Shown in pieces: positions 36,292 to 46,894 of a stretch of 64,000 bases of DNA (position 1 is its first letter; every line of letters begins with the position of its first letter). The stretch is from Rhodanobacter sp. MP7CTX1 (GTDB taxonomy: Bacteria > Pseudomonadota > Gammaproteobacteria > Xanthomonadales > Rhodanobacteraceae), in assembly GCF_014205795.1 (NCBI RefSeq), contig NZ_JACHCN010000010.1, positions 1 through 64,000 of the forward strand, given 5' to 3'. The notes under the pieces are model-generated. The model searched no databases, was not told where the DNA came from, and saw only the letters and a program-made list of their open reading frames with translations. A program made the position numbers and the translations under genes.

Positions 36292-37385
36292 AAGCTCACA
36301 TCGTCACCCTGCCCGGCGACGGCGTCGGTCCCGAAGTCACTGCGGCAGCCGTCGCCGTGCTGGAAGCAGTGGCCGCACACTATGGCCACACCTTCACTTT
36401 CGATGAGCAGCTGATCGGTGGCTGCGCGATTGACGCCACCGGCGTGCCGCTGCCTCTCGCCGCGCTGGCCGCCTGCCAGGCTGCCGACGCGGTGCTGCTG
36501 GGTGCTGTCGGTGGTCCGAAATGGTCCGATCCCAATGCGTCGGTACGCCCGGAACAGGGACTGCTGGCGTTGCGCGCCGCGCTCGGTGTCTACGCCAACC
36601 TGCGCCCGTTGCAAGTGCATCCGGCGCTGGCCAACCTGTCACCGTTGAAGAATGAAAAGTTGAAGAACGTCGACGTGCTGTTCGTTCGCGAACTCACCGG
36701 CGGCGCCTATTTCGGTGCGAAGACGCGCACGGCCGACACCGCCACCGACGAATGCAAGTACACCGTTGCCGAAGTCGAGCGCGTGGTGCGCCGTGCGTTC
36801 GATCTGGCACGCGGTCGCCGTCATCGCGTCACCTCGGTGGACAAGGCGAACGTGCTGGAAACTTCTCGTCTATGGCGGAGCACAGTGCAACGCATCGCCG
36901 CGGACTATCCGGATGTAAGGCTTGAACACCAGCTGGTCGACTCAATGGCGATGCTGCTGCTGACCCAGCCGTCGAGCTATGACGTGGTGGTCACCGAGAA
37001 CCTGTTCGGCGACATCCTCACCGACGAAGCCGCCGCACTGGCTGGTTCACTTGGCCTCTTGCCATCGGCCTCGTTGGGTGAAGGTCGCCGTGGTCTGTAC
37101 GAACCGATCCATGGCTCCGCACCGGACATCGCCGGACAGGGTGTGGCTAATCCAGTGGGCGCGATTCTTTCCGCAGCGCTGCTGCTGCGTCATTCGCTGG
37201 GCCTGGAGACGGAGGCCTCGGCGATCGAGACTGCCGTGGAGCAAGTGCTTCAGCACGGCCCACACAGTCGCGACATCGGCGGCAGCGCCAGCACTTCGGC
37301 GGTGCGCGATGCAGTGCTCAGCGCGATAGACGATCACGTCGATACTGCCGCCGCATTTTTCAGCGGAGTACGCGCATGCGGCTGA
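36288..37385 (+). CDS. leuB: 3-isopropylmalate dehydrogenase
   Basis: The 365-residue NAD-dependent oxidative decarboxylase that yields 2-oxoisocaproate. Motifs: GDGVGPEV near the start, [31 protein letters not shown] with the catalytic lysine, [17 protein letters not shown] with the metal aspartates, and [21 protein letters not shown] binding NAD. AGGAGG lies directly upstream of the ATG. It overlaps leuD and is followed by a 177-nt gap before ilvD. Confidence 0.96.
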   Translation: MKAHIVTLPGDGVGPEVTAAAVAVLEAVAAHYGHTFTFDEQLIGGCAIDATGVPLPLAALAACQAADAVLLGAVGGPKWSDPNASVRPEQGLLALRAALGVYANLRPLQVHPALANLSPLKNEKLKNVDVLFVRELTGGAYFGAKTRTADTATDECKYTVAEVERVVRRAFDLARGRRHRVTSVDKANVLETSRLWRSTVQRIAADYPDVRLEHQLVDSMAMLLLTQPSSYDVVVTENLFGDILTDEAAALAGSLGLLPSASLGEGRRGLYEPIHGSAPDIAGQGVANPVGAILSAALLLRHSLGLETEASAIETAVEQVLQHGPHSRDIGGSASTSAVRDAVLSAIDDHVDTAAAFFSGVRACG

Positions 37386-37403
37386 TGCATAACCGTCTTC
37401 CCA

Positions 37404-37425
37404 ACGGACACAGGGACGTGTCCGT
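37404..37425. repeat. Hairpin after leuB
   Basis: ACGGACAC-agggac-GTGTCCGT is a perfect 8-bp stem in the leuB-ilvD gap. It is followed by ACTTT, too poor in T for an efficient terminator, so it is more likely an mRNA stabiliser or a repeat relic. Confidence 0.55.
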
Positions 37426-37562
37426 ACTTTCTGCCGCCCCCTGCGTGCCTCTTTCGGCAGCGGATGCCCAGCGTGCGTTCCCAAGTCGCCCGCTGCTGTC
37501 CGCCTCGCCAACTTCCCGTGCACGCATGGGGCGCTTTTTCTTTCCATCCAGGCTGAATCCGC

Positions 37563-39311
37563 ATGCGCAGTGACCAGATCAAGAGCGGGCCCGACCGCGC
37601 CCCTGCACGGGCCATGTTGCGCGCCACCGGCCTGGACGACGCCGCCATCGCCCGGCCCCTGGTCGCGGTGGTGCATACGTGGTCGAACGTGAGCCCGTGC
37701 AACCTCAACCTGCGTGAGCTGGCCGTCGAGGCTGCGGCTGGCATCCGCGCCGCGGGGGGCACGCCGATCGAATTCAACACGATTGCAGTGACCGACGGCA
37801 TCGCGATGGGCACCCCCGGCATGCGTGCATCGCTGATCAGCCGCGAGGTGATCACCGACTCGATCGAACTGGCGGTGGATGGCCATTGTCTGGACGCGAT
37901 GGTCGTGCTGTGCGGCTGCGACAAGACCATCCCGGCAGCGGCGATGGCGCTGGCACGGCTGAATATTCCGGGCGTGGCGCTATACGGCGGCAGCATCGCG
38001 CATGGCACCCACGACAACCATCCGATCACCATCCAGCAAGTGTTCGAAGCCGTCGGAGCGCATGGCGCGGGCAAGATCGACGACGCGGAACTCGCCGCCG
38101 TCGAACGCGATGCGTGTCCCGGTGCCGGTGCCTGCGGCGGCCAGTTCACCGCCAACACGATGGCCATGGTACTGACCACGCTGGGGCTCTCACCGATGGG
38201 TTACAACGACATTCCCGCCACGCACCCGGCCAAGGGCGCGGCCGCGTTTCGTTGCGGCGAGCTGGTGATGGAATGTCTGAACGCCGAGCGCAAGCCGCTG
38301 GACCTGCTCAGCCGCGCTGCATTCCGCAATGCTGCACGGATGGTCGCCGCCACTGCCGGCTCCACCAACGCGGTGCTGCATCTGCTCGCCATCGCGCGCG
38401 AGGCAGGCGTCGAGTGGACACTCGAGGATTTCGAGCCGGCCTCGGTGCACACGCCGGTGATCGCCGACCTATTGCCGGCGGGCCGGCACACTGCGGTCGA
38501 ATTGTTCGGCGCGGGTGGTAGCGCGCGCGTGGCGCAGGAACTGATCGCCGCCGGCATGCTGGAGGACTCCCCCACCGTCACCGGCCGCAGCTTGTTCGTC
38601 GAAGCCGCGGCCGCTCCTCGCGCTGATACGCAAGACGTCGTGCATCCTGTAAGTCGTCCGCTGAAACCGCGTGGCGGCTATTCCATCCTGTACGGCAATC
38701 TCGCGCCGGACGGCTGCATCCTCAAGCTTGCCGGCATGGAGAGCGGTCACTTCGAGGGCACTGCCCGCGTGTTCGAGAGCGAGGAGGAAGCGTTCGCCGC
38801 CGTTCAGGGTGATCGCATCCGCGCCGGCGACGTCATCGTGATTCGTAACGAAGGACCGGCCGGTGGGCCGGGCATGCGGGAGATGCTTGGCGTGACGGCA
38901 GCGCTGGTCGGTCGCGGCCTCGGTAACGACGTGGCATTGATCACCGACGGCCGCTTTTCCGGTGCCACCCACGGTTTCATGGTCGGTCACATCGCGCCGG
39001 AAGCAGCTCGCGGTGGCCCGATAGCCCTGCTGCGCGACGGCGATCCGGTGGTGATCGACGCCGCGCACCGCGAGCTGCGCACCAGCGCTGATATTGAAAG
39101 CCGTCGCGCCAGCTGGCAACCACGCGAACCGAAGGTCACGCATGGCGCGCTCGCCAAATATGCGCGCCTGGTCGGCTCCGCTTCCGATGGCGCCACCACA
39201 AATCCATCTACGGACGTCCAGACGTCCATTCATCGCAACGCGGAAACCGCCAAGTCACCAAGCGCCACCTCAGCCACCACCCTCACTGAACCCGCAGGAG
39301 TCACCGCATGA
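37563..39311 (+). CDS. ilvD: Dihydroxy-acid dehydratase
   Basis: Fe-S dehydratase for the valine/isoleucine pathways, 582 residues. It is of the [14 protein letters not shown] type, with the cluster cysteines in [17 protein letters not shown] and [17 protein letters not shown]. The C-terminal part has [18 protein letters not shown] and ends its conserved region near [11 protein letters not shown] Ser/Thr/Ala-rich tail of about 45 residues follows, unlike typical members. The ribosome-binding site is weak. It overlaps ilvC by ATGA. Confidence 0.94.
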   Translation: MRSDQIKSGPDRAPARAMLRATGLDDAAIARPLVAVVHTWSNVSPCNLNLRELAVEAAAGIRAAGGTPIEFNTIAVTDGIAMGTPGMRASLISREVITDSIELAVDGHCLDAMVVLCGCDKTIPAAAMALARLNIPGVALYGGSIAHGTHDNHPITIQQVFEAVGAHGAGKIDDAELAAVERDACPGAGACGGQFTANTMAMVLTTLGLSPMGYNDIPATHPAKGAAAFRCGELVMECLNAERKPLDLLSRAAFRNAARMVAATAGSTNAVLHLLAIAREAGVEWTLEDFEPASVHTPVIADLLPAGRHTAVELFGAGGSARVAQELIAAGMLEDSPTVTGRSLFVEAAAAPRADTQDVVHPVSRPLKPRGGYSILYGNLAPDGCILKLAGMESGHFEGTARVFESEEEAFAAVQGDRIRAGDVIVIRNEGPAGGPGMREMLGVTAALVGRGLGNDVALITDGRFSGATHGFMVGHIAPEAARGGPIALLRDGDPVVIDAAHRELRTSADIESRRASWQPREPKVTHGALAKYARLVGSASDGATTNPSTDVQTSIHRNAETAKSPSATSATTLTEPAGVTA

Positions 39312-40336
39312 GCACCAGCACCTCCACCGACACCTTGAAAACTGCCCGCATCGCCGTGCTCGGCTACGGCAGCCAGGGCCGCGCGCACGCACTGAACTTG
39401 CGCGATTCCGGTCTCGACGTCGTGGTCGGCCTGCGCAAGGGCGGCCCGTCGTGGCAGCGCGCGCAAGCCGAAGGCTTTGCCGTCGCCGAACCAGCCGAGG
39501 CCGTGCGTGGTGCCGACCTGGTCGCCGTGCTGACCCCGGACATGGTACAGCCGGCGCTCTACAAGGACGCGATCGAGCCGAACATCAAACCCGGCGCAGC
39601 GCTGTTGTTCGCGCATGGCTTCAACGTGCACTTCAAGCAGATCGACCCGCGCAAGGACATCGACGTGATCCTGGTCGCCCCAAAAGGCCCGGGCGCACTG
39701 GTGCGCAGCGAGTACGAGCGTGGCCGCGGGGTCCCCTGCATCTGGGCGGTGCACCAGGACGTCAGTGGCCAGGCCGAGGCCCACACCAAGAGCTATGCCG
39801 ACGGCATCGGCGGCGGCCGCGCGATGATCATCGAGACCGATTTCAAGGAAGAGACCGAGACCGATCTGTTCGGCGAACAGGCCGTTCTGTGCGGCGGCGC
39901 CAGCGAGCTGGTGATCAAGGGCTTCGAGACCCTGGTCGAGGCCGGCTACCAGCCGGAGATCGCCTACTACGAAGTGATGCACGAGCTGAAGCTGATCGTC
40001 GACCTGTTCTACGAAGGCGGCCTCACGCGGATGCTGGAGTTCGTCTCCGAGACCGCGCAGTACGGTGACTACGTCAGCGGCCCACGGATCGTCGACGCCG
40101 GCACCAAGCAGCGGATGAGAGAGGTCCTCGACGATATTCAGGACGGCACCTTCGCACGCAACTGGACGGCCGAATACAAAGCCGGCCTGCCGAACTACAA
40201 ACGCCTCAAGCAGGCCGACCTCGATCATCCGATCGAGCAGGTGGGCGCGAAGCTGCGCGCGCGCATGCCGTGGTTGCAGAGCGTGCCTGTGCCGGTCGCG
40301 GCGGCTGTGACCCCGCCGCTGAAGAAAGCGGGCTGA
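39308..40336 (+). CDS. ilvC: Ketol-acid reductoisomerase (class I)
   Basis: NADPH-dependent isomeroreductase of 342 residues; the short class I form. It has the Rossmann loop [19 protein letters not shown] and GLRKGGPSW, with the NADPH-contacting arginine; [23 protein letters not shown]; and the metal-binding helices with [14 protein letters not shown] and [18 protein letters not shown]. The end ([15 protein letters not shown]) is an extension. It overlaps ilvD and is followed by repeat DNA before ilvG. Confidence 0.96.
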   Translation: MSTSTSTDTLKTARIAVLGYGSQGRAHALNLRDSGLDVVVGLRKGGPSWQRAQAEGFAVAEPAEAVRGADLVAVLTPDMVQPALYKDAIEPNIKPGAALLFAHGFNVHFKQIDPRKDIDVILVAPKGPGALVRSEYERGRGVPCIWAVHQDVSGQAEAHTKSYADGIGGGRAMIIETDFKEETETDLFGEQAVLCGGASELVIKGFETLVEAGYQPEIAYYEVMHELKLIVDLFYEGGLTRMLEFVSETAQYGDYVSGPRIVDAGTKQRMREVLDDIQDGTFARNWTAEYKAGLPNYKRLKQADLDHPIEQVGAKLRARMPWLQSVPVPVAAAVTPPLKKAG

Positions 40337-40340
40337 CGCT

Positions 40341-40520
40341 CTTGGCTCCTCCCCCTGCTCGCAGGGGGAGGTTGGGAGGGGCTCGTCCGAGCTTGCGGAA
40401 TGATCAAGAGCACCCCTCCCCAGCCCTCCCCTGCGACCGAAGGAAGTCCCTTCTTCGGGGCAAGCAGGGGAGGAAGCACGGCAAACACCCTCCCTCCAGA
40501 TAGGGGCGGGAGCACTGCAC
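40341..40520. repeat. REP-like repeat cluster between ilvC and ilvG
   Basis: The gap contains the perfect hairpin CCTCCCCCTGC-TC-GCAGGGGGAGG (40348-40371) and a further inverted set (CACCCCTCCCCAGCCCTCCC and GCAAGCAGGGGAGG) up to 40475. These match the elements at 9499 and 35482. No gene is present. Confidence 0.85.
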
Positions 40521-40544
40521 ATCGCCCCTCCAGGAATCCTGTTT

Positions 40545-42401
40545 GTGAATGCGCAACCACTGAAAACCGAACTCGACACGCAGCGCCATGCGCTCGCCGG
40601 CCAGCCGATGAGCGGCGCCGACGTGATCGTGCAGGTGTTCGCCGATGAGGGCGTCGAGGTGCTGTTCGGCTATTCCGGTGGCGCGATCCTGCCGGTCTAC
40701 GACGCGGTGTTTCGCTACAACGCCCTGCACCTGAAGGACAACGGCGACGAGTCGATGCCGCTGATCGTACCGGCCAACGAGCAGGGCGCAGGATTCATGG
40801 CGGCGGGCTATGCGCGCGCTTCCGGCAAGGTCGGCGTGGCGGTGGTCACGTCCGGTCCCGGCGCGACAAACATGGTCACGCCGGTGCGCGACTCGATGGC
40901 CGATTCGATTCCGCTGGTGGTGATCTGCGGCCAGGTAGCCAGTAGTTCGATCGGCAGCGACGCATTTCAGGAGGCACCGATCAGCAACATCATGGGCGCC
41001 TGTGCAAAACACGTATTCCTGGTCACCGACGCCGGTCAGCTGGAAGCGACCCTGCGTACCGCGTTCACGCTCGCCCGCAGCGGTCGCCCGGGACCGGTGG
41101 TGGTTGACGTGCCGAAGGATGTGCAGAACACCGCACTCAGCTTCCATGGCAACGGCGAGCTTGCATTGGCCGGCTACCGCGCACGACTGCATGCGGTGGA
41201 GCAGGCGGCGTTGAGCGACGCCGACTGCGCCGCATTCTTCGCTGCACTGATGCAGGCGAAACGTCCACTTATTTACGCTGGCGGTGGCGTGATCGCCGCT
41301 GATGCGGCAACGCCTCTGCGTGTGTTCGTCGAGACATTCGCGCTGCCGGTGACCACTACGCTGATGGGACTGGGTGCATTCGACACCACCGATCCGCTGG
41401 CTCTGCACATGCTTGGGATGCACGGCACCGCCTATGCGAATTACGCGGTCGAAGATTGCGATTTCGTATTCGCGCTGGGCGCGCGTTTCGACGACCGAGT
41501 CGCCGGCATGCCTGACAAATTTGCGCCGCGGGCGAAGTTTATCGCGCAACTCGACATCGACCCGGCCGAAATCGGCAAGGTGAAGCCGGTGCACTGGCAC
41601 CACGTCGGCCCCATGACTCGCGCACTGGAACGGCTCACCGCGTACGGCCGCGCGCACGGCCTTTGTCCGTCACTCGATGCCTGGCATACGCATGTGGCGG
41701 ATCTGAAGCGCGTACACGCGATGAACTATGACCGCGACCATACGTTGATCCAGCCCTATGCGGTACTGCAGGCAATCAACCGGCACACCGATGGCCGCGC
41801 GATCATCAGCACCGGCGTTGGCCAGCACCAGATGTGGGCGGCTCAGTATTTCGACTTCCGCGCACCACGGCATTGGCTCACTTCCGGCTCGATGGGCACG
41901 ATGGGTTTCGGACTGCCGGCGGCGATCGGTGCGCAGTTCGCCCACCGTGACAAGCTCGTCATCGACGTCGACGGCGATGCAAGCATTCGCATGAACATTG
42001 GTGAGATGGAGACCGTCACCACCTACGCGTTACCGATAAAAGTGGTCGTGCTCAACAACGTCGGCGACGGCATGGTACGGCAGTGGCAGAAGCTTTTCTT
42101 CAAAGGCCGCTTCGCTGCCTCCGACAAGAGCCTGCACAAGAAAGACTTCGTGCTCGCCGCACAGGCTGACGGCTTCGCATGGGCGCAACGGCTGGAGCGT
42201 CCGGACGAGCTGGAGGCGACGATTGCCGCCTTCCTTGCGTTCGATGGCCCGGCTTTTCTTGAGGTGATGATCGACCCGGACGCTGGCGTGTATCCGATGG
42301 TTGGCCCCGGTGCCAGCTACGCGCAGATGATCACCGGGGATTTCATCGCTTCGCGCAATGCGCCCTCGACGCAGGAGACCACCGCCAGCGGAATGTTTTG
42401 A
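40545..42401 (+). CDS. ilvG: Acetolactate synthase catalytic subunit
   Basis: TPP-dependent synthase of 618 residues that makes acetolactate and acetohydroxybutyrate. The catalytic glutamate is Glu79 in PANEQGAGFMAAGYA. Further marks are SGPGATNMVTPVRDSM, the FAD-binding middle with LGMHGTAYANYAV, GSMGTMGFGLPAAIGA, and the TPP motif IDVDGDASIRMN...LNN. The GTG at 40545 has AGGA 9 nt upstream. It precedes a single-ACT small subunit, the ilvGM arrangement, but with 142 nt of repeat between them. Confidence 0.95.
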   Translation: MNAQPLKTELDTQRHALAGQPMSGADVIVQVFADEGVEVLFGYSGGAILPVYDAVFRYNALHLKDNGDESMPLIVPANEQGAGFMAAGYARASGKVGVAVVTSGPGATNMVTPVRDSMADSIPLVVICGQVASSSIGSDAFQEAPISNIMGACAKHVFLVTDAGQLEATLRTAFTLARSGRPGPVVVDVPKDVQNTALSFHGNGELALAGYRARLHAVEQAALSDADCAAFFAALMQAKRPLIYAGGGVIAADAATPLRVFVETFALPVTTTLMGLGAFDTTDPLALHMLGMHGTAYANYAVEDCDFVFALGARFDDRVAGMPDKFAPRAKFIAQLDIDPAEIGKVKPVHWHHVGPMTRALERLTAYGRAHGLCPSLDAWHTHVADLKRVHAMNYDRDHTLIQPYAVLQAINRHTDGRAIISTGVGQHQMWAAQYFDFRAPRHWLTSGSMGTMGFGLPAAIGAQFAHRDKLVIDVDGDASIRMNIGEMETVTTYALPIKVVVLNNVGDGMVRQWQKLFFKGRFAASDKSLHKKDFVLAAQADGFAWAQRLERPDELEATIAAFLAFDGPAFLEVMIDPDAGVYPMVGPGASYAQMITGDFIASRNAPSTQETTASGMF

Positions 42402-42419
42402 CGTTCGTCGTTCTGAAGC

Positions 42420-42523
42420 TCGTCGTCCCGGCGCAGGCCGGAAGCGCTTATCAATGGCAAAGCGGGTCACCCAGTGTCGTCGACGTGCAAGCCCCTGAAT
42501 CCCGGCCTGCGCGGGGACGACGA
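42420..42523. repeat. Inverted repeat between ilvG and ilvM
   Basis: TCGTCGTCCCGGCGCAGGCC at 42420-42439 (plus GG) and CCGGCCTGCGCGGGGACGAC at 42502-42521 (plus GA) are complementary over 22 positions with one mismatch. The 60-nt interior is not coding. It is a different family from the leuC-leuD repeat. Confidence 0.8.
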
Positions 42524-42543
42524 ACATGCAGAGAGGTACCACC

Positions 42544-42792
42544 ATGAACCACACCCTTTCCATCCTGTTACAGAACGAAGCCGGGGCACTGGTGCGCGTG
42601 GCCGGACTGTTCGCGGCGCGCGGCTACAACATCGACACGCTCACCGTGGCGGCAACGCTTGATCCCGCAGTCTCAAGGCTGACGCTGAGCCTGCAGTGCG
42701 ACGACGTTGCGCTCACCCAGATCCTGCAGCAGACGCGCAAGCTGGTCGACGTGCTGCAGGTGGCACATCCGGCGACGGCACTGGCGGCGTGA
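42544..42792 (+). CDS. ilvM: Acetolactate synthase small (regulatory) subunit, IlvM type
   Basis: An 82-residue single ACT domain: [40 protein letters not shown], then the second beta-alpha half. It binds the catalytic subunit and mediates feedback. The ATG at 42544 follows GAGAGGTACCACC; the upstream ATG at 42526 would add six residues. Its stop overlaps the GTG start of ilvA. Confidence 0.92.
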   Translation: MNHTLSILLQNEAGALVRVAGLFAARGYNIDTLTVAATLDPAVSRLTLSLQCDDVALTQILQQTRKLVDVLQVAHPATALAA

Positions 42793-44357
42793 CTACTGCC
42801 GCTGCGCTGCCCACGGATGACGACGCCGAAGCGACCACCGATCTGCTTTCACGGATTCGCGTGGCACGCGTTTACGAAGTCGCCCAGGAATCCGCGCTCG
42901 AGCCAGCTCCGCTGCTCAGCGTGCGACTCGGCCATCGGGTGTTGCTCAAGCGCGAGGATCAGCAGCCGGTGTTCTCGTTCAAATTGCGCGGCGCCTACAA
43001 CCGCATGGTGCAGCTGGATGCGGCGCAACGTGTGCACGGGGTGATCGCCGCTTCGGCCGGCAACCACGCGCAGGGCGTTGCGCTTGCGGCGGCGAAACTG
43101 GGCATTCACGCCCTCATCGTGATGCCGGTAACCGCGCCGCAGGTGAAGGTGGATGCAGTGCGCCGACTGGGCGGTGCGATGGTGGAGATCGTGCTGGTCG
43201 GCGATTCCTTCAGCGACGCACAGGCTGCAGCGGTGCAGTTGCAGGCCGAGCGCGGCGCCACCTTCGTGCATCCGTTCGACGATCTGTCGGTGATCGCCGG
43301 CCAGGGCACGGTGGCATTGGAAATCCTGCGCCAACATCCGGGCCCGCTGCATGCGGTGTTCGTGCCGGTTGGCGGCGGTGGTTTGCTGGCCGGAGTGGCA
43401 GCATGCATCAAGTCGTTGCGCCCGGAAGTTCAGGTGATCGGCGTGCAGGCGGCCGATGCCGATGCGATGGCGCGTTCGCTGGAAGCCGGCGAGCGGGTGA
43501 TGCTGGACGAGGTTGGCCTGTTTGCAGACGGCACGGCGGTGAAGCAGGTCGGCGCGCATACGTTCGCGCTGTGCCAACAGCATGTGGATGCGATGCTGCG
43601 GGTGGACAACGATGCGATCTGCGCGGCGATCCGTGACATCTACCAGGACACCCGCAGTGTGCCGGAACCGTCCGGCGCACTGGCGCTGGCCGGGCTGAAG
43701 CAGTACGTCGCAGCCCACGGCGCCAGCAGCGACGGCGCGCTGGTGGCGATTGTCTCCGGCGCCAACATGAATTTCGATCGCCTGCGTTTCGTCGCCGAGC
43801 GCGCCGAGCTGGGCGAGCAGCGCGAGGCAGTGTTCGCGGTGACCATACCGGAGCAGCGCGGCAGTTTCCGCCGCTTCTGCGCCGCGCTGGGCCAGCACAA
43901 CATCACCGAGTTCAACTACCGCATTGGCGATGCCAGCCAGGCGCATATCTTTGTTGGCGTGCAGACGGCCGGCCGTGGTGAGCGCGAAGCATTAGTCGCT
44001 GCGTTCCACGCGCAGCAGTTTGGTGTGCTCGATCTCACCGACGACGAGCTGGCCAAGCTGCATCTGCGCCACATGATCGGCGGCCGTTCCCTACTGGCAC
44101 AGGACGAACGGCTGTACCGTTTCGAATTCCCCGAGCGCCCCGGCGCTCTCACCTGCTTTCTCAGCCAACTGCATCCGGACTGGAACATCAGCCTGTTTCA
44201 TTACCGCAATCACGGCGCCGACTACGGCCGCATCCTGGTCGGCATCCAGGTACCCGATGCGGAGCAGCCGCTGTTCGAGCGCTTCGTCGCCACGCTTGGC
44301 TATCCTTACGTGGATGAGAGCGCGCACCCGGCGTATCGTTTGTTGCTGCGCGGCTGA
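42789..44357 (+). CDS. ilvA: Threonine dehydratase, biosynthetic
   Basis: PLP enzyme of 522 residues that deaminates threonine to 2-oxobutyrate for isoleucine. The PLP lysine is Lys65 in [28 protein letters not shown] and [19 protein letters not shown] bind the cofactor. The C-terminus has two ACT-like domains (about residues 350-430 and 440-520, with [20 protein letters not shown] and [18 protein letters not shown]). These provide Ile/Val allosteric control. It starts with GTG overlapping ilvM, and ends the operon. No clear terminator follows. Confidence 0.95.
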   Translation: MTTAAALPTDDDAEATTDLLSRIRVARVYEVAQESALEPAPLLSVRLGHRVLLKREDQQPVFSFKLRGAYNRMVQLDAAQRVHGVIAASAGNHAQGVALAAAKLGIHALIVMPVTAPQVKVDAVRRLGGAMVEIVLVGDSFSDAQAAAVQLQAERGATFVHPFDDLSVIAGQGTVALEILRQHPGPLHAVFVPVGGGGLLAGVAACIKSLRPEVQVIGVQAADADAMARSLEAGERVMLDEVGLFADGTAVKQVGAHTFALCQQHVDAMLRVDNDAICAAIRDIYQDTRSVPEPSGALALAGLKQYVAAHGASSDGALVAIVSGANMNFDRLRFVAERAELGEQREAVFAVTIPEQRGSFRRFCAALGQHNITEFNYRIGDASQAHIFVGVQTAGRGEREALVAAFHAQQFGVLDLTDDELAKLHLRHMIGGRSLLAQDERLYRFEFPERPGALTCFLSQLHPDWNISLFHYRNHGADYGRILVGIQVPDAEQPLFERFVATLGYPYVDESAHPAYRLLLRG

Positions 44358-44381
44358 GCATTTTCTTTCGAAGTCCGGCAG

Positions 44382-44744
44382 CTAACTTGTTACACCGCCG
44401 CCTTCTGAATCCAGCTCGAACACATGGTTGTCGTAGTCGGTGAAATACAGCGCGGTGCCCCCTCGCGCAAACTGGCACTCCAGACCGAAAGACTTGACCT
44501 TGGCTGCACAGATCAGCTGTTCCGCCTTGCTCACCGAGAGCGCGATATGGTCGCCATTGCACTTCGCCGGCGGCTCGCCCTGCGACAACACGAAGCACGT
44601 GCCACCGAGCTGCACCAGGCTGGAGTGATGACCCACTTCCCGACTGGGGGTAATGATGGCGTCTCCGAACAGCTGTGCGTACAACGTCGCGGTCCGGGCA
44701 GGATCGCGCACCATCAGCGCGATGTGGTCGATGGCATTCGGCAT
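44382..44744 (-). CDS. VOC superfamily protein
   Basis: A 120-residue glyoxalase-fold protein. MPNAIDHIALMVRDPARTAT, the HHSSLVQLGGTCFVL strand, DHIALSVSKAEQ and a final ALYFTDYDNHVFELD give the expected metal-ligand positions (His7, and a C-terminal Glu). It resembles the FosX/glyoxalase group, but a drug substrate cannot be claimed. GGAG lies 7 nt before the ATG at 44744; the longer frame to 44837 is not needed. It converges on ilvA. Confidence 0.78.
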   Translation of the reverse strand: MPNAIDHIALMVRDPARTATLYAQLFGDAIITPSREVGHHSSLVQLGGTCFVLSQGEPPAKCNGDHIALSVSKAEQLICAAKVKSFGLECQFARGGTALYFTDYDNHVFELDSEGGGVTS

Positions 44745-44873
44745 GAGCAGGCTCCGTGATAAACCAGGAGGAGGAGCACTCAATCTTCGCACCAATCGTG
44801 TGTTCGATCGATGACACCGTTTCGGGCACCCCGTCACGCAACCATGGGGCCCGGGTCACGCTAAACTGTTCGG

Positions 44874-45902
44874 ATGGCTTCTTCCTCCCGCAAACGCCAG
44901 CAACGCAAACCGACGCCGATTCCGGCGTCGCGCCAGCCGCCTGGCGTCGCCAGATTTGCGGTCAAAAAGCCGGTCCGACCGGCTGACAGCTCCACCCGCG
45001 CCACACGGGTACTGAGTTGGCTGCTGCAAAATTTGCCCGCAGGTTATCGTGAGAAGGCGCTGGATTATCTGGTGCTGACCCGGATGGATCGGCCGATCGG
45101 CGCGTTGCTGCTGCTGTGGCCAACCTGGTGGGCGCTGTGGCTGGCGGCAAGCGACTTCCCGCCATGGAAGCCGCTGATCATCTTCACGCTCGGCGTATTC
45201 GCTATGCGCGCGGCCGGTTGCGCGATCAACGACTACGCCGACCGCAAGCTCGACCCACAGGTGGCGCGCACCGCCGGCCGGCCGATCGCCAGCGGCCGGG
45301 TGACGCCGCGCGAGGCCCTGGTCGTGTTTGCCGCACTGCTCGCGTTTGCGTTCGTGCTGGTGCTGTTCACCAACCGGCTGACGATCGAACTGTCGTTTGC
45401 CGGTGCGGCGCTGACCGCCCTGTATCCGTTCAGCAAACGCTACACCTATATGCCGCAGGTGGTGCTGGGCGCTGCCTTCGGCTGGTCGATCCCGATGGCG
45501 TTCGCGGCGGTGACGAACGGCGTGCCACCGATGGGCTGGCTGCTGTTTATTGGCAACATTCTGTGGTCGGTGATCTACGACACCGAGTACGCGATGGTCG
45601 ATCGCGAAGACGATTTGAAAGCAGGTGCGCGCTCCACCGCGATCCTGTTCGGCGATGCCGACCTGCCGATCCTCGGCGTGCTGATGGGTACGTTCCTGCT
45701 GACCATGCTGTTCGTTGGCCAGCGCGCCGCGCTGGGCTGGCCCTACTGGCTCGGCCTGCTCATCGCCGCCGGCCTGTTCGGCTACCAGATGTGGCTGATC
45801 CGCGACCGCCAACGCGACGCCTGCCTCGCGGCGTTCCGCCACAACAACTGGCTCGGACTGACTGTTTGGGTCGGTATCGTGCTGGCGCTGGCGGTGCGCT
45901 GA
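44874..45902 (+). CDS. ubiA: 4-hydroxybenzoate polyprenyltransferase
   Basis: Inner-membrane prenyltransferase of ubiquinone synthesis. The 342 residues start with a basic, Pro-rich 40-residue extension. The aspartate motifs are INDYADRKLDPQVART and YDTEYAMVDREDDLKAGARS, and there are about eight helices. The DRPIGALLLLWPTWWALW segment is typical of UbiA. It stands alone here, away from ubiC. A repeat follows its stop. Confidence 0.93.
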   Translation: MASSSRKRQQRKPTPIPASRQPPGVARFAVKKPVRPADSSTRATRVLSWLLQNLPAGYREKALDYLVLTRMDRPIGALLLLWPTWWALWLAASDFPPWKPLIIFTLGVFAMRAAGCAINDYADRKLDPQVARTAGRPIASGRVTPREALVVFAALLAFAFVLVLFTNRLTIELSFAGAALTALYPFSKRYTYMPQVVLGAAFGWSIPMAFAAVTNGVPPMGWLLFIGNILWSVIYDTEYAMVDREDDLKAGARSTAILFGDADLPILGVLMGTFLLTMLFVGQRAALGWPYWLGLLIAAGLFGYQMWLIRDRQRDACLAAFRHNNWLGLTVWVGIVLALAVR

Positions 45903-45908
45903 AGACTA

Positions 45909-46008
45909 AGGGACGAGGGCGAGTAGCGCGTAGCGAGGGCGCAAGGTCCACCACGTCGACATGCTACTTGCCGGCGCCTTCGTTTTTGGCTCTTCGCCCC
46001 TCGTCCCT
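45909..46008. repeat. Inverted repeat between ubiA and comF
   Basis: AGGGACGAGGGCGA at 45909 pairs with TCGCCCCTCGTCCCT ending at 46008, with a large loop holding related sub-repeats (gcgtagcgagggc). It sits between convergent genes and could reduce read-through both ways. Confidence 0.65.
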
Positions 46009-46031
46009 CGCGACTCGCCCCTCGCTCTTCT

Positions 46032-46748
46032 TCATCCTCCGCTCGGCGAGGGTGCCCGTGCCAGTGCCCACACATCCACCCGCTGCACGCCTCCCCGCTT
46101 GAGCACGCGCGCGCATTCGGCCAGCGTGGCCCCAGTAGTCATCACATCATCAAGGATCGCCACATGCGCGGGAAGCTCGATGCCGTGGCGCAGGGCGAAC
46201 GCGCCCCGCACGTTGCGGCGGCGACTGATCGCATCGAGTTCGGTTTGCGCTTCGGTGCTGCGCGTGCGTTGCAGCACATCGTGACGAAAGGGCAGACCCA
46301 GTGCGCGCGCCAGTGGTCGAGCCAGTTCCAGCGCCTGGTTGTAACCACGTTGACGCAGCCGACGGCGATGCAGCGGAACGGTCAGCAGGCATTGCGCCAG
46401 TGCTACCGGACAGGACTCGCGTTGCCACAGCGTCGACAACACGCGGCCGGCTGCCAGATCCGCACCGAACTTGTAGCGCGATTCCAACCGATCCAGCGGC
46501 CAACCGTAGCGGAACGGCGCCCACGCCCCGTCCCAGGGCGGCGCGTGTCGCTGACACTCGCCGCACAACGCTGCCGGTATTGCCAATGGCAGTGCACAGC
46601 GAGCGCAGCAACTGTGGTTGCGTGGCAGGTCGGCCGCGCAATCGGCGCACAGATCGATGCCCTTTGCACCGGCAGCCCCGCACAACAGGCAGCGCAGCGG
46701 CAGCAGAAATCGCTGCCATCGATACAGCCGTTCAACCAGCGCATCCAT
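46032..46748 (-). CDS. comF: ComF family protein
   Basis: A 238-residue phosphoribosyltransferase-like protein linked to DNA uptake in competent bacteria. The N-terminal cysteine-rich zone has CLLCG, CADC, CCARC and CGEC pairs that should bind zinc. The C-terminal PRTase half has GYNQALELARPLARALG and the PRPP motif VAILDDVMTTGATL. MDALVERLYRW at 46748 is the natural start; a longer frame from 46862 would overlap the bioB promoter. It is divergent from bioB. Confidence 0.9.
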   Translation of the reverse strand: MDALVERLYRWQRFLLPLRCLLCGAAGAKGIDLCADCAADLPRNHSCCARCALPLAIPAALCGECQRHAPPWDGAWAPFRYGWPLDRLESRYKFGADLAAGRVLSTLWQRESCPVALAQCLLTVPLHRRRLRQRGYNQALELARPLARALGLPFRHDVLQRTRSTEAQTELDAISRRRNVRGAFALRHGIELPAHVAILDDVMTTGATLAECARVLKRGGVQRVDVWALARAPSPSGG

Positions 46749-46834
46749 GCGGGTCACTCCATCCGTGGCTCTTGACCGGATGGTAGCCCACCTGGGCCGG
46801 AGGCCCTTCGTCAACCAGATGCCTGAATATTGGG

Positions 46835-46863
46835 TTGACACGGTTCCGGGCCGCTTCCACACT
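46835..46863 (+). promoter_or_regulatory. Possible bioB promoter
   Basis: TTGACA at 46835-46840 is consensus; the -10 (CACACT, 46858-46863, 17-nt spacer) is weak. The start would be about 25 nt upstream of bioB. I could not find a BirA-type palindrome here. Confidence 0.5.
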
Positions 46864-46894
46864 TTCCGGCCTAACGCCTGGGAGTAGCTGTTAC

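Noticed and set aside
46749-46894. BirA operator in front of bioB
   Set aside because: I looked for a spaced TTGTAAACC/GGTTTACAA dyad and found only the TTGACA of a promoter, with no matching second half.
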